Source: Mariniphaga sp. | GTDB lineage: Bacteria; Bacteroidota; Bacteroidia; Bacteroidales; Prolixibacteraceae | Length of the DNA stretch: 64,000 nt | Assembly: GCA_024636975.1 (NCBI GenBank) | Contig: JAGXGA010000014.1 | Coordinates: 124,001-188,000 of the forward strand | Reading direction: 5' to 3' | Part shown: positions 1 through 9,674 of the stretch, one piece after another | Layout: each line of letters opens with the position of its first letter | Numbering within the stretch: the stretch's first letter is position 1 | Position numbers and translations under genes: made by a program | Notes under the pieces: model-generated | The model's input: the letters and a program-made list of their open reading frames with translations, nothing else | Databases searched by the model: none | What the model was told of the DNA's origin: nothing

Positions 1-14
1 GTTTTGCAGAATAC

Positions 15-22
15 TATTTTTG
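15..22 (+). promoter_or_regulatory. -7 box before the GH76-GH43 gene
   Basis: TATTTTTG matches the Bacteroidota -7 consensus TAnnTTTG exactly. It would place the transcript start near 26, about 20 bases before the ATG at 46. No -33 element is seen at the usual 19-21 base spacing, so the promoter is only partly supported. Confidence 0.4.
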
Positions 23-45
23 TTGAAACGAATGGAAAATAAAAA

Positions 46-2097
46 ATGAAAAACTTGACTTTTGCCTTACTGAGTTTAATTGGATTAACATTTATAAGCT
101 GTAATCAAAAAACAAATCCAGTCTCCGTTAATTGGAATGCTATTGCCGACAGCAGCAGCCGGGTGCTGATTAAAAATTACTGGAATGAGGAGGAAAAATA
201 TTTTAATTACGGCAACGACGACAATAAAACCGATTTCCATTACTGGCCCCAGGCACATGCCCTTGATGTGCTGCTGGATGCCTATTCGCGCTCAGGAGAC
301 GATTTTTACCTGACTTACATTCATGATTGGTTTCAGGGAGTGCCCGTAAAAAATGGCGGCAGTTTTTTGAACCGTTACATCGACGATATGGAGTGGAATG
401 CCCTGGCTATGCTGAGGGCTTACCAGATAACAGGTGATGAAAAGTTCATTCAGGCAACGGAGCTGGTATGGGAAGATATTAAAGCACATTGGAATGATAA
501 TACCGACGGTGGTTTGATGTGGGAGAAGGAAGACCCCTTTGGTAAAAACGCATGTTCAAATGGCCCGGCGGCAATTTTCGCTGCCCGCCTGTTCAGGGAA
601 AAGAAGGATTTTGATGACCTGGAGTGGGCTAAAAAAATCTACCACTGGGAACGCAATACATTATTTGATGAACAAAGCGGAGCCATTTGGGACAATATAA
701 AAGAAACAGATGGAGGCCTGAAAATCAATAAGGATTGGATTTTCACCTATAACCAGGGAACATTTATTGGAGCGGGTGTTGAATTATTTACCCTTACAGG
801 TGACTCGGCTTACCTGCGGGATGCAATAAAAGCTGCCGACTACACGCTTGAGAATTTGGTTAATCCGGCCGATAACCTGCTTAAAAGCGAGGGAGGCGGT
901 GATGGCGGCCTGTTTAAAGGAGTATTTATACGTTATTTTACTCAATTGGTTATGCACCATGCACTTGATCCGGATCGGAAAGCACGATATACTGAATTTT
1001 TATTTCACAATGCAGAAACCTTATTGCAACAGGGAACCGATCAGGAGCGCTTACTTTATGGACCTTACTGGAATGAACAACCCGAAGGGACAGTGGATTT
1101 GACAATTCAACTAAGCGGATCGATGCTTATGGAAGCAGCTGCTTTGCTTGATAATGCAGGTTATTCAGAGAAAGCACAAAACAACAGCTTTGAGGTTTGG
1201 TCGGGTAACCCGGTGTTTGAAGGCTGCTATGCCGATCCGGAGGTGATTGTTTACGGCGATCGGTACTGGATTTTTCCTACGTTTTCGGCCCCTTATGAAG
1301 AACAGGTGCATTTCGATTGTTTTTCATCACCCGACCTGGTGAACTGGACAAAACATGAAAACATAATCGACACCGCTGAAGTGAAGTGGGCACGACGTGC
1401 TATGTGGGCGCCGGGTGTTATTGCTAAGGATGGGAAGTATTACTTCTTTTTTGCTGCAAACGATGTGCATGAAGGTGAGGTAGGGGGTATTGGAGTATCT
1501 GTGGACGATCAGCCGCAGGGGCCTTATACCGATCTGCTGGGAAAACCGCTTATCAATGAAATTGTAAATGGTGCTCAGCCAATCGACCAGTATATATTCC
1601 GCGATAAAGACAACAGCTGGTACATGTTCTACGGCGGCTGGCGCCATTGCAATGTGGTTAAGCTGAATGACGACTTTACAGGACTGGAACCTTTACCCGA
1701 TGGTGAAATGTTTAAGGAAGTGACTCCTGAAGGATATGTTGAAGGACCAATAATGTTTATACGAAACGGGAAGTACTATTTTATGTGGTCGGAGGGGGGC
1801 TGGACAGGTCCCGATTACAGGGTAGCCTATGCCATTTCCGAAAATCCGTTCGGTCCTTTTGAGCGATTAGGAACAGTTTTGCAACAGGACCCGCAGGTGG
1901 CTACAGGAGCAGGACACCATTCAGTGCTCAACATTCCCGGCACCGATGAGTGGTATATTGTTTACCACCGCAGGCCTCTTACTGAAACTTCGCCTCACCA
2001 TAGGATTACCTGTATCGATAAAATGGAGTTCGACGAGGAAGGGAAAATCCTTCCGGTGAAGATTACTTTTCATGGAGTTACATCAAGAAGATTATGA
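46..2097 (+). CDS. GH76-GH43 two-domain glycoside hydrolase lipoprotein
   Basis: This is a secreted, probably surface-anchored enzyme built from two hydrolase domains. A signal peptide ends at a lipobox-like FISC (Cys19). Residues about 30-375 look like GH76, the alpha-1,6-mannanase fold, with the paired catalytic aspartates in YIDDMEW (Asp113, Asp114). Residues about 385-683 form a five-bladed GH43 domain with the expected acids: Asp397 in YADPE, Asp514 in IDQY and Glu566 in VEGP, plus the family WAPG motif. Both active sites look intact, so the protein could cut a mannan-type backbone and remove side chains such as arabinose or xylose. It is followed by a terminator and then a SusC/SusD pair, so it fits a glycan-use locus. 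The ATG follows an exact -7 box. The families are well supported from motifs; the substrate is inferred. Confidence 0.85.
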   Translation: MKNLTFALLSLIGLTFISCNQKTNPVSVNWNAIADSSSRVLIKNYWNEEEKYFNYGNDDNKTDFHYWPQAHALDVLLDAYSRSGDDFYLTYIHDWFQGVPVKNGGSFLNRYIDDMEWNALAMLRAYQITGDEKFIQATELVWEDIKAHWNDNTDGGLMWEKEDPFGKNACSNGPAAIFAARLFREKKDFDDLEWAKKIYHWERNTLFDEQSGAIWDNIKETDGGLKINKDWIFTYNQGTFIGAGVELFTLTGDSAYLRDAIKAADYTLENLVNPADNLLKSEGGGDGGLFKGVFIRYFTQLVMHHALDPDRKARYTEFLFHNAETLLQQGTDQERLLYGPYWNEQPEGTVDLTIQLSGSMLMEAAALLDNAGYSEKAQNNSFEVWSGNPVFEGCYADPEVIVYGDRYWIFPTFSAPYEEQVHFDCFSSPDLVNWTKHENIIDTAEVKWARRAMWAPGVIAKDGKYYFFFAANDVHEGEVGGIGVSVDDQPQGPYTDLLGKPLINEIVNGAQPIDQYIFRDKDNSWYMFYGGWRHCNVVKLNDDFTGLEPLPDGEMFKEVTPEGYVEGPIMFIRNGKYYFMWSEGGWTGPDYRVAYAISENPFGPFERLGTVLQQDPQVATGAGHHSVLNIPGTDEWYIVYHRRPLTETSPHHRITCIDKMEFDEEGKILPVKITFHGVTSRRL

Positions 2098-2238
2098 TAA
2101 TTTATTTTTCTAACAATTATGTTATCGACATTTAATATGATAAGTAAAAATAAATATCTGAGGAATTTTCTTTGTAATTGTACCCAGGATTTATCTGACT
2201 GAATGCATTAAATAATGGAATTAAACTTCTTTTTAAGT

Positions 2239-2276
2239 AACACCTGGAGATAAAAATTACCTGAGGTGTTTTTTTT
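2239..2276 (+). terminator. Rho-independent terminator after the GH76-GH43 gene
   Basis: AACACCT (2239-2245) pairs with AGGTGTT (2264-2270) across an 18-base loop and is followed by a run of T to 2276. It separates the hydrolase gene from the SusC gene. Confidence 0.65.
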
Positions 2277-2611
2277 ATCTTTAAAAAAAATGCTTAAAAA
2301 CATATTTTGCAGAATTTGATGCCAGGCTTATAACAAAGTGAAAAATTCCTTCGTTTTTGATTTATAACAGACTACCTGATCTGATAAGTGTTTCCTGTTT
2401 AAAATTGCAGACAGATTTTCGAATTTGCGTTGCAACCTTATGATTTAAATCAGTAGGATATTAAATTAAGAAAGTTTAACTTTACAATTGAATTTTTAAC
2501 AATTAATACTAATAAGACTATGGTTAAAATCTTCAGTTCTGATACTTTTCAGCAATTATGCAGAAATAAGTCAATTCAATTATTTAATTTCTAATTAATA
2601 ATCAATATTCT
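2277..2611. other. AT-rich leader region before the SusC gene
   Basis: No ORF or RNA gene is recognised here. The stretch is AT-rich and must hold the SusC/SusD promoter. Boxes one base off the -7 consensus are seen, such as TAACTTTA near 2480 and TACTTTTC near 2541, but none has a convincing -33 partner. Confidence 0.4.
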
Positions 2612-5533
2612 ATGAAAAGCAAAATTAAAAATGGGTTAATGCCCTGTTTTCTATTTATTGCATTTCTGGCATTTTCATTTAATGCCGGAGCACAACAACG
2701 AACTGTATCGGGTAATGTCTCCGATGAATCGGGACTGCCATTGCCCGGAGTTACAATTGTTGTCAAAGGAACCACCAACGGTACAATTACCGATCCGGAA
2801 GGAAGCTATACTCTTGGAAATGTTCCATCGGATGCTACGCTTGTATATTCGTTTGTAGGCATGCGGGCGCAGGAGATTCAGTCAGGAAATCAGACCTCAA
2901 TTAATGTTACCATGGAGCAGGAAACCATAGGAATCGAAGAAGTAGTTGCCATTGGTTACGGAACCCAGCAGCGACGCGAGGTGACGGGGTCAGTCAGCAA
3001 CATTTCCGAAAAGGATTTCAACCAGGGTTTGACACAAAATGCCGTTGACCTGCTGAAAGGAAAGGTTGCCGGTCTGTCCATTACCAATGGAAGCGGTGAC
3101 GTAACAAGCGGGCAAACCATTCGTTTACGCGGTACTTCATCTTTAACCGGCAGCAGTTCTCCGTTTGTTGTAATTGACGGTGTTCCGGGGCTTAGCCTGT
3201 CATCGGTTGCCCCGCACGACATCGAATCAATTAGTATTCTTAAGGATGCCTCGGCTGCCGCCATTTACGGTTCGCGTTCGGCAAGTGGTGTTATACTAGT
3301 AACCACCAAAAGCGGACGCTTCGATCAGAGCATTGTTGAATACGACGGGTATGTTGCTTTGGCCAATGTAACCAATGTTCCGGATGTGCTTACTGCTCAG
3401 GAGTGGCGCGACTATGCCTCGTCAAATAACATTAACACCGAAGGCCTTGACAGGGGAGCCAATACCGACTGGTTTGATGAAATTATGAGGCAGGGCGTCA
3501 GTCAGAACCATAATATCTCGTTGTCAGGAGGTGGTAAAAGCAGCAGTTACCGTGCTTCGATCAACTATCTCAATCAGGAAGGGGTAATGAGAGACAACTA
3601 TATGGAGCGGTATAACGGCCGTCTGACATTCAATCAACGTGCTTTGGACGACCGGTTAAATATTGTTTTTACAGGAGCAATGACAATAAATGAGCATTCT
3701 CCTACCGACGGCAGGAACTTTGTGCTTGCCTATAATATGATTCCGGTGGCCCCTGTTAAAAACGCCGACGGTACATGGTATGATACCCAGGAATACGACC
3801 AGGGTAACCCGGTCAGAAATCAGCAATACAACCAGGAATTGCGTAAATACAGTCTTTTGTTCGGTAATGTATTTGCAGAACTGACCATTGCTGAGGGTTT
3901 TACTGCAGGAATCCGGTTGCATAAGGAAAGAGAGGCCCAGGATGAGGGGCGCTATTATAATTCTGAAACAGAAAGAGGCCGGAATGATCAGGGATATGCC
4001 CGAAGACAAAACTGGACCCGTGACAAGCAGTTACTCGAAACTACGTTAAACTATGAAAAATGGATGGGCGACCATAAACTTACTTTATTGGGTGGTTATT
4101 CCTATGAAGATAGTTACTATCAAAATTCAGGTTCCCAGAACCGTCAGTTTGTAACCGATTTCTTTGGATACGATAATTTACAGGCAGGTGAAAACCTGCG
4201 TCCTTCGGACGTATGGTCGGGAGCAAACATGAACAAACTGGTATCGTTTTTTGGAAGGGCAAGCTACAATTACATGATGAAGTACATCGTAACTGCTACT
4301 GTCCGACAGGATGGTTCCTCCAAATTTGGCGCAAACCATAAGTGGGCAATGTTCCCTTCTGTTTCTGCAGCATGGCGTATCAATGAAGAATCTTTCATGC
4401 AAGGTGTCTCTGCACTTGATGATTTGAAACTTAGGGTAGGTTACGGTATTTCAGGAAACCAGGATGGTATTGATCCATACAAATCGTTGCAGCTTTATGG
4501 TACTTCAGGCCAGTACTACGATAACGGAAAATGGTACAGGGCTTACCAGATTAGTCAGAATGCCAACCCCAACCTGAAATGGGAGGAAACTTCGATGTTT
4601 AATATAGGGCTGGATTTTAATTTTAATAACAGCCGCATCAATGGTACCATCGAATATTACGATAAACAAACAAAAGACCTGCTGTACACATACCAGGTTC
4701 CTGTTCCTCCGTACCTTTATCCCGACATGCTGGCCAACGTAGGTTCCATGTCGAACAAAGGTGTCGAAGTCGTTTTAGGTGCTGATATCATCCGGAATAA
4801 CAATTTCAGATGGACAGCTACTGTTAATGCTGCACACAATAAAAATGAAATCACCAGCCTTTCAAGCCAAGAGTTTGAAACAAGTTCCATAAAAGTTGGG
4901 GATGCCTGGATTCGTGGCGGCTCACAAAATACAACCCATATTATTGAAGAAGGATATGAAGTAGGAACTTTTTACGGATGGCAAAGCTATGGGCTGGATG
5001 AAGACGGCATGTATATATTTGATGATATGATTGACGGTGAAGCAGGTCTGACAAACGATGACCGTACCTATATCGGTTCTGCACAACCTAAGTTGACCTA
5101 TGGTTTTTCCAACATCATCACAGCAGGGAACTGGGAACTGAATTTCTTTCTCCGCGGTGTTTACGGAAACGATTTGCTAAACTTCTCAAAAATGTCGTAT
5201 GCAACTACCCAATGGCTCCCCGGAGCAAATGTTTTGCACGATGCCTTAACTATTGGTTTAGCTGATAACCCAAAGTATTCGAGCTTTTACATTGAAAAAG
5301 GATCTTTCCTGAGACTTGATAATGCCAGCTTAGGATACAACTTTGATGTATCCGGGATGAGTGCTTTACATAAACTGAGGGTTTATGTAACAGGCCAGAA
5401 TTTATTTACTATTACCAATTATACAGGACTTGATCCCGAAGTCAACATGGGTGGACTTGACCCTGGTGTTGAAGGAAGGGAATATTATCCAAAATCAAGG
5501 ATCTTCTCATTGGGTGTAAACCTTAGTTTTTAA
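2612..5533 (+). CDS. SusC/RagA-type TonB-dependent outer-membrane glycan importer
   Basis: This is an outer-membrane beta-barrel that imports oligosaccharides using energy from TonB. A signal peptide covers about residues 1-28. A CarboxypepD_reg-like domain follows (30-105), with the family motifs SGNVSDESGLPLPGV and YSFVGM. The TonB box and plug span about 110-235 and include the SusC hallmark KDASAAAIYGSRSASGVILVTTKSG region (211-235). The barrel ends in a terminal Phe (VNLSF), as expected for BAM insertion. At 973 residues the length is normal, and there is no STN domain, so no anti-sigma coupling is predicted from this protein. The SusD gene starts 19 bases downstream, so the two are almost certainly cotranscribed. 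The glycan cannot be read from the sequence; the upstream GH76-GH43 enzyme suggests a mannan- or arabinoxylan-like substrate. Confidence 0.95.
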   Translation: MKSKIKNGLMPCFLFIAFLAFSFNAGAQQRTVSGNVSDESGLPLPGVTIVVKGTTNGTITDPEGSYTLGNVPSDATLVYSFVGMRAQEIQSGNQTSINVTMEQETIGIEEVVAIGYGTQQRREVTGSVSNISEKDFNQGLTQNAVDLLKGKVAGLSITNGSGDVTSGQTIRLRGTSSLTGSSSPFVVIDGVPGLSLSSVAPHDIESISILKDASAAAIYGSRSASGVILVTTKSGRFDQSIVEYDGYVALANVTNVPDVLTAQEWRDYASSNNINTEGLDRGANTDWFDEIMRQGVSQNHNISLSGGGKSSSYRASINYLNQEGVMRDNYMERYNGRLTFNQRALDDRLNIVFTGAMTINEHSPTDGRNFVLAYNMIPVAPVKNADGTWYDTQEYDQGNPVRNQQYNQELRKYSLLFGNVFAELTIAEGFTAGIRLHKEREAQDEGRYYNSETERGRNDQGYARRQNWTRDKQLLETTLNYEKWMGDHKLTLLGGYSYEDSYYQNSGSQNRQFVTDFFGYDNLQAGENLRPSDVWSGANMNKLVSFFGRASYNYMMKYIVTATVRQDGSSKFGANHKWAMFPSVSAAWRINEESFMQGVSALDDLKLRVGYGISGNQDGIDPYKSLQLYGTSGQYYDNGKWYRAYQISQNANPNLKWEETSMFNIGLDFNFNNSRINGTIEYYDKQTKDLLYTYQVPVPPYLYPDMLANVGSMSNKGVEVVLGADIIRNNNFRWTATVNAAHNKNEITSLSSQEFETSSIKVGDAWIRGGSQNTTHIIEEGYEVGTFYGWQSYGLDEDGMYIFDDMIDGEAGLTNDDRTYIGSAQPKLTYGFSNIITAGNWELNFFLRGVYGNDLLNFSKMSYATTQWLPGANVLHDALTIGLADNPKYSSFYIEKGSFLRLDNASLGYNFDVSGMSALHKLRVYVTGQNLFTITNYTGLDPEVNMGGLDPGVEGREYYPKSRIFSLGVNLSF

Positions 5534-5552
5534 CTTTTAATTTATTAAGATC

Positions 5553-7082
5553 ATGAAACGAACAAAAATTATATCGCTCATCTTCGTCTTTTCATTGTCG
5601 GTATTTTTCAATGGCTGCACCAATCTTGACGAAGAGGTATTTGATAAACTTCCTGTAGAGGAGTTTGGACAGAAAGAGGCGCAGATTAATGCGCTTATTG
5701 CACCGATTTACAGAACGCTCAAGGGTGTATTTCCAGGCAATTATTTCTTGTTAAGTGAATGTTCTTCCGATATGGCTATTACGCCAACCCGTAAGGGTGG
5801 TGACTGGTGGGATGGTGGTCAGTTTAAGGAAATGCGCTTGCATACCTGGTCTCCCAATACCAGCCTTGTGCGCGGTTCATACAATTCTGCAATGGGAAGT
5901 GTTTCGAGTTGTAACAGGATTTATGCAATGATCGATGAAAATGAAGGAATCGAAAATAAAGAGCAGATACTTGCAGAGATAAGAGGTGTAAGAGCCTTCT
6001 GGTATTACATGTTGCTCGATTATTATGGAAATGTTCCTATTGTTACCGATTTTGGCGATACTTCGTTGCCATCAACAAGCACCAGAGCCGATGTGTATAA
6101 TTTTGTGCTGAGTGAATTAAATGCCATTAAAGACATAGTAAGGGATGATGTTACACCTGCCAGCTACGGCAAAATTACAAAAGGTGTGGTCTATACCCTT
6201 TTGGCAAAAATGTACCTGAATGCTGAAGTATGGAATCCTGCCGGTGGAGCTAAATGGCAGGAGGTTGTTGATGCCTGCAATATGGTAATGGACCTTGGAT
6301 ATGTTATTGAGCCCAATTACAGAGCAAGCTTTGTGGTTCAGAATCAGAATTCAAAGGAAATTATTTTTCCGATTGTATTCAGTACTGCTGATGGTGGAAA
6401 CCACATCCATAAAAGAACACTGCATTATCTCGATCCTATTCCGTTAAACCTTAACGTAGGAACCTGGAACGGCATCAGCGCCATGCCTGAATATGTTAGG
6501 GCATATGACGAGGAGGATAAAAGAGTAGGCTGGTCATTCCTGACAGGCCCTATGTACGATACCGATGGTACCATCCTTAATACTGCACACGGCAGGGAAT
6601 TAATTCACACGGTGGATATCGAAATAAAATACAATGTGGATGCCGATGGTTGGGGACAGGTAGAACAGGAAGAAGGTGCACGTGTATTTAAATGGGAATT
6701 TGAAAGCGGGTTGAACGGTGATATGGAGAATGATATGGCCATCTTCCGCCTGGCAGATGTTTTCCTGATGAAAGCAGAAGCCCTGGTACGTCTTGGACAG
6801 GATAACGAAGAAGCTACCCGCCTGGTGAATGTTTTGCGCCGCAGGGCATTTGACGATGAATCAAAATTGCTTGAAAGCGTTACCCTTGATGATGTTTATC
6901 AGGAAAGAAGATACGAACTTGCATGGGAAATTTCAGCCCGTCAGGATATGATTCGCTTTGGAAACTTCCTGGATCCAATTCCGGGATGGAAACCACAAAC
7001 CAGCGAAATACGTTTGTTGTTCCCGATTCCTCAGTCTGCCCTGGATGCAAACTCAAACCTGACTCAGAATCCGGGATACTAA
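5553..7082 (+). CDS. SusD/RagB-type surface glycan-binding lipoprotein
   Basis: This is the lid protein that captures glycan at the mouth of the SusC channel. The signal peptide ends at Cys22 (FFNGC), so it is a lipoprotein. The family features are visible: the N-terminal FGQKEAQINALIAPIYRTLKG helix region, the TPR-like helices with EIRGVRAFWYYMLLDYYGNVPIVTD near residue 145-165, and the C-terminal segment with ADVFLMKAEAL, RRYELAWEISARQDMIRFG and the ending TQNPGY typical of SusD proteins. The length (509 residues) is normal. It lies 19 bases after the SusC gene and is followed by a strong terminator, so the pair forms a closed transcription unit. Confidence in the family is high; the ligand is unknown. 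Confidence 0.95.
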   Translation: MKRTKIISLIFVFSLSVFFNGCTNLDEEVFDKLPVEEFGQKEAQINALIAPIYRTLKGVFPGNYFLLSECSSDMAITPTRKGGDWWDGGQFKEMRLHTWSPNTSLVRGSYNSAMGSVSSCNRIYAMIDENEGIENKEQILAEIRGVRAFWYYMLLDYYGNVPIVTDFGDTSLPSTSTRADVYNFVLSELNAIKDIVRDDVTPASYGKITKGVVYTLLAKMYLNAEVWNPAGGAKWQEVVDACNMVMDLGYVIEPNYRASFVVQNQNSKEIIFPIVFSTADGGNHIHKRTLHYLDPIPLNLNVGTWNGISAMPEYVRAYDEEDKRVGWSFLTGPMYDTDGTILNTAHGRELIHTVDIEIKYNVDADGWGQVEQEEGARVFKWEFESGLNGDMENDMAIFRLADVFLMKAEALVRLGQDNEEATRLVNVLRRRAFDDESKLLESVTLDDVYQERRYELAWEISARQDMIRFGNFLDPIPGWKPQTSEIRLLFPIPQSALDANSNLTQNPGY

Positions 7083-7112
7083 AAGCTACACTGGCTTAAT
7101 CTAATAATAATG

Positions 7113-7142
7113 AAACTGCCTCAGCAATGGGGCAGTTTTTTT
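7113..7142 (+). terminator. Terminator of the SusC/SusD unit
   Basis: AAACTGCC (7113-7120) pairs with GGCAGTTT (7131-7138), with a run of T to 7142. It lies 30 bases after the SusD stop. Confidence 0.8.
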
Positions 7143-7189
7143 ATGGTTGTTTTTTATCTGAATTTAGATGTATTAACTGCTGCAGCAGT

Positions 7190-7730
7190 TATTGGATCGT
7201 AAAAGTGAACAGTCAGATGAATTGTTTTAGCAGTATTATATAAAAAATAACTTGAGTAAACCAGCAGCCATAGAAATTGGAAAATCACGGCCAACTGCTT
7301 TCTTCCAATGATTCCGGAGGAATCAAATGGGTGTAGCAATGCAGCATCAATCTACCACCTCGCGGCGCAACTGCCAGCCTGAGTTTGAAAATCATCCTTT
7401 CCATGCGCCGCTAATTGGGAAGTAATTGTTTTTTATATGATAGTAAAAAGTGAACAGCCCGTTAAACTGCTGCAGCAATATTAAATAATAAATAACATAA
7501 GAAGATTTGCAGTTATAAAGACTGGAGAGACATTTTAGGAAGCTATTCCTTTGCACCGGCCATCTTCCCGCCAACGATTCCAGAGGAATCAAATGTCTAT
7601 AGCAATGCAGCTCCAAACAAACACCTCGCGGCGCAACTGCCGGCCTGGGCTTGAAAATCGTCCTTTCCATGCGCTGCCAGGGAGATTCAATATTTTTAGT
7701 TATATGATAGTAAACAGACCGTTTAAATAT
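7190..7730 (-). repeat. Tandem non-coding repeat, about 2.2 copies of about 250 bp
   Basis: Two diverged direct copies lie side by side, at about 7194-7434 and 7435-7700, with a short third start at about 7702-7730. Each begins with a GTAAAaGTGAACAG-like segment, continues through an AT-rich stretch, and holds a small hairpin (GATTCC, three bases, GGAATC) at 7310-7324 and 7576-7590. Each ends in a block containing CGGCGCAACTGCC and TTGAAAATC with TCCTTTCCATGCG. Read on the minus strand the block order matches a third, rearranged copy at 35504-35765. No ORF of note is present. The origin is unknown; a non-autonomous mobile element or REP-like family is possible. Confidence 0.7.
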
Positions 7731-7773
7731 AAAAGAACCCTGACAAGTTATTCTCAACCTGTCAGGGTTCTTT
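7728..7773 (-). terminator. Terminator of the minus-strand sugar-degradation cluster
   Basis: A perfect 14-bp stem, AAAGAACCCTGACA (7732-7745) with TGTCAGGGTTCTTT (7760-7773), is followed on the minus strand by TTTTATATTT. It lies 34 bases beyond the stop of the DUF5060 gene. Confidence 0.8.
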
Positions 7774-7807
7774 CATCTAATTCAGTAAACTTAAACAGGC
7801 GGTATTT

Positions 7808-9634
7808 TTACTTTACCAGAACCACCCAGTCCTTTTCCGGATCAGAGGGTGGGTTGCCAAGGCTCACAAAACCGGTGCCTTTAACGCTTTTCTGACTGCC
7901 TTCTTTTAATTCTCCTCCGGTACGGGGGTTAAACCACCTGACTGAGAAGGATTTTTCGGATTTAAGGTCCATGCGGTACTCTTTGGTTCCAATCGGAAAA
8001 TATACTGTATATACCTCCCCGGGGTTGGCGAAACACCATGCATTGGATTGATTTACCAGGTTATTGGCACCTTTCATTTTCTCAACAGGTAACTGATTTA
8101 CAAACCGGGTTGCAATTGTGGATTGGTCCCACCAGGTATCGCGGCTGCGAAAATCTTCCAGTCCAAGATCGTTGTGCGGGTAGCGGTATCCGAAATACCA
8201 CTCCACGCCGGTTGCTCCGGCCAGCAACGACCCCCAAAGGGCCTCTGCACGCACTGTATCGTGACGGGCATCGTGTGAGTCGGGCATTATCCCTCTGTAG
8301 TGCGGGCCAAGTTCATCGAGGTTCACCAGCCAGCGATTCCCTGCTTGTTCCGATTCATTTACCCATTTGGCAATCCGCTGGTTAATCCGCGCAGGATTTC
8401 CAATCTGCATCGAAGGCCCGTCGAGGTTCTCAATATCAAGGAACGGTGTAAGGTACTCATCCTGGTGTTCATCGTTGGCATGCGTATGCACCACAACAAT
8501 ATTTGGGAACGGATTTGTTTTCTTCAGGTAATTGGCCATAGCTTCTTTCTGCTGATGGGTTTGGCCAATAGGCGTCCAGTTAGCCGGCCCATTTTCTTCT
8601 CCCATATTCCAGGTTACTGCCAGGTGGTGCCCAAAGCGGGCAATCAGTTCGCGCAGGTAAACCATTCGTTGCACATCGGTATAACCATTGTCGAGCAGGG
8701 TTTCGTTTTCTGTTTCCTGCAGCACAAAATGGTTCATCATACCAAGCTGTTCCATATAGTCGAATACAATTTCCCATTGGTCGAGCTTACTGCAGTCGAA
8801 CCGGTACCGTTCATTGTGGTCGGTGTAAGGCCATACATCCTTCCCATCGCCCAGGATGTTCATGGTGAGCATATAAACAGAGTTTACTCCCTTTGACTGC
8901 AGGTAGTTTAAAGCGCCAATCATTCCCTTGCCCTTGCCGTTTTGCCAGATGGGATTTCCTTCTTTCCAGTCAGATTGGTGGGGCTGGTATTTGTGTAAAT
9001 CTTTTTTAGGATCGGCTTCGCCTTCACGTACTTCTGTTTTCAGACTGAAACGGTAGGTTTGATCGAAGTCGGCATATGCCAGGAAATTTTCGGGGCTGTC
9101 GGCACCATTTTTAATCCAGACTTCATCTGTATCCTGAAATTGAAAGTAACCTTCACCTCCGTTTACAATCCTTCCTTTTGAACGGAAATCCGCTCCACCT
9201 TTGTCAGAAGAGATTATATTAAAACTTCCTGTTTTACCATCTAATGCTACCGGTTCGCCTGCTGCTTCATTGTCATTCAGCACAATGTCTTTTCCTTTGC
9301 GGAAGGAAATTCTGTAGTTCCATTGTCCGGTGGCATCGGGACGGAACCTTATTTTCCAAATGCTGCCTTCATCAGCAGACGATTCTGCAGCATTTCCGTC
9401 GGCTGCATAAAACCCGGGGACGGTATAGCTTTTACTTCCGCTGGTAAATGTAGCTTCCAGCCGGTAATCAAGGAACGGGTTTTCTTTGGCCCATTCCGAG
9501 GTTTTGGGGCCATCGAGCACCAGTGTGACTTTATGCCACTGTTTCAGCTCCCCTTCAATTTTTACATTGTTTTGGGAAATGGAATGGAAGGGTATAAGTA
9601 AGAGGGTTAAAAAGATGTAAAACAGATTTTTCAT
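7808..9634 (-). CDS. Secreted DUF5060-domain TIM-barrel hydrolase with collagen-binding-like C-terminus
   Basis: This is a secreted protein of three parts. A signal peptide ends near residue 21. A DUF5060 beta-sandwich follows (about 25-110, EGELKQWHKVTLVLDGP to GQWNYRISF). A central barrel of about residues 160-500 has two carboxylates placed as in clan GH-A enzymes: Glu346/Glu347 in WNMGEENG as likely acid/base and Glu441 in NLDELGPH as likely nucleophile. The last 85 residues resemble the putative collagen-binding domain common at the end of these proteins (WFNPRTGG). A role in cutting a plant or algal glycan is inferred. It is the last gene of the minus-strand cluster, 40 bases after the Gfo/Idh gene, and ends before a strong terminator. 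The exact GH family is not clear to me. Confidence 0.75.
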   Translation of the reverse strand: MKNLFYIFLTLLLIPFHSISQNNVKIEGELKQWHKVTLVLDGPKTSEWAKENPFLDYRLEATFTSGSKSYTVPGFYAADGNAAESSADEGSIWKIRFRPDATGQWNYRISFRKGKDIVLNDNEAAGEPVALDGKTGSFNIISSDKGGADFRSKGRIVNGGEGYFQFQDTDEVWIKNGADSPENFLAYADFDQTYRFSLKTEVREGEADPKKDLHKYQPHQSDWKEGNPIWQNGKGKGMIGALNYLQSKGVNSVYMLTMNILGDGKDVWPYTDHNERYRFDCSKLDQWEIVFDYMEQLGMMNHFVLQETENETLLDNGYTDVQRMVYLRELIARFGHHLAVTWNMGEENGPANWTPIGQTHQQKEAMANYLKKTNPFPNIVVVHTHANDEHQDEYLTPFLDIENLDGPSMQIGNPARINQRIAKWVNESEQAGNRWLVNLDELGPHYRGIMPDSHDARHDTVRAEALWGSLLAGATGVEWYFGYRYPHNDLGLEDFRSRDTWWDQSTIATRFVNQLPVEKMKGANNLVNQSNAWCFANPGEVYTVYFPIGTKEYRMDLKSEKSFSVRWFNPRTGGELKEGSQKSVKGTGFVSLGNPPSDPEKDWVVLVK

Positions 9635-9674
9635 ATTATAGAATTTAAATAATTATTATTGATACTGACGATGA

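Noticed and set aside
8300-8896. 198-residue reading frame opposite the DUF5060 gene
   Set aside because: It is antisense to an intact gene, shows no family motifs and has poor codon use.
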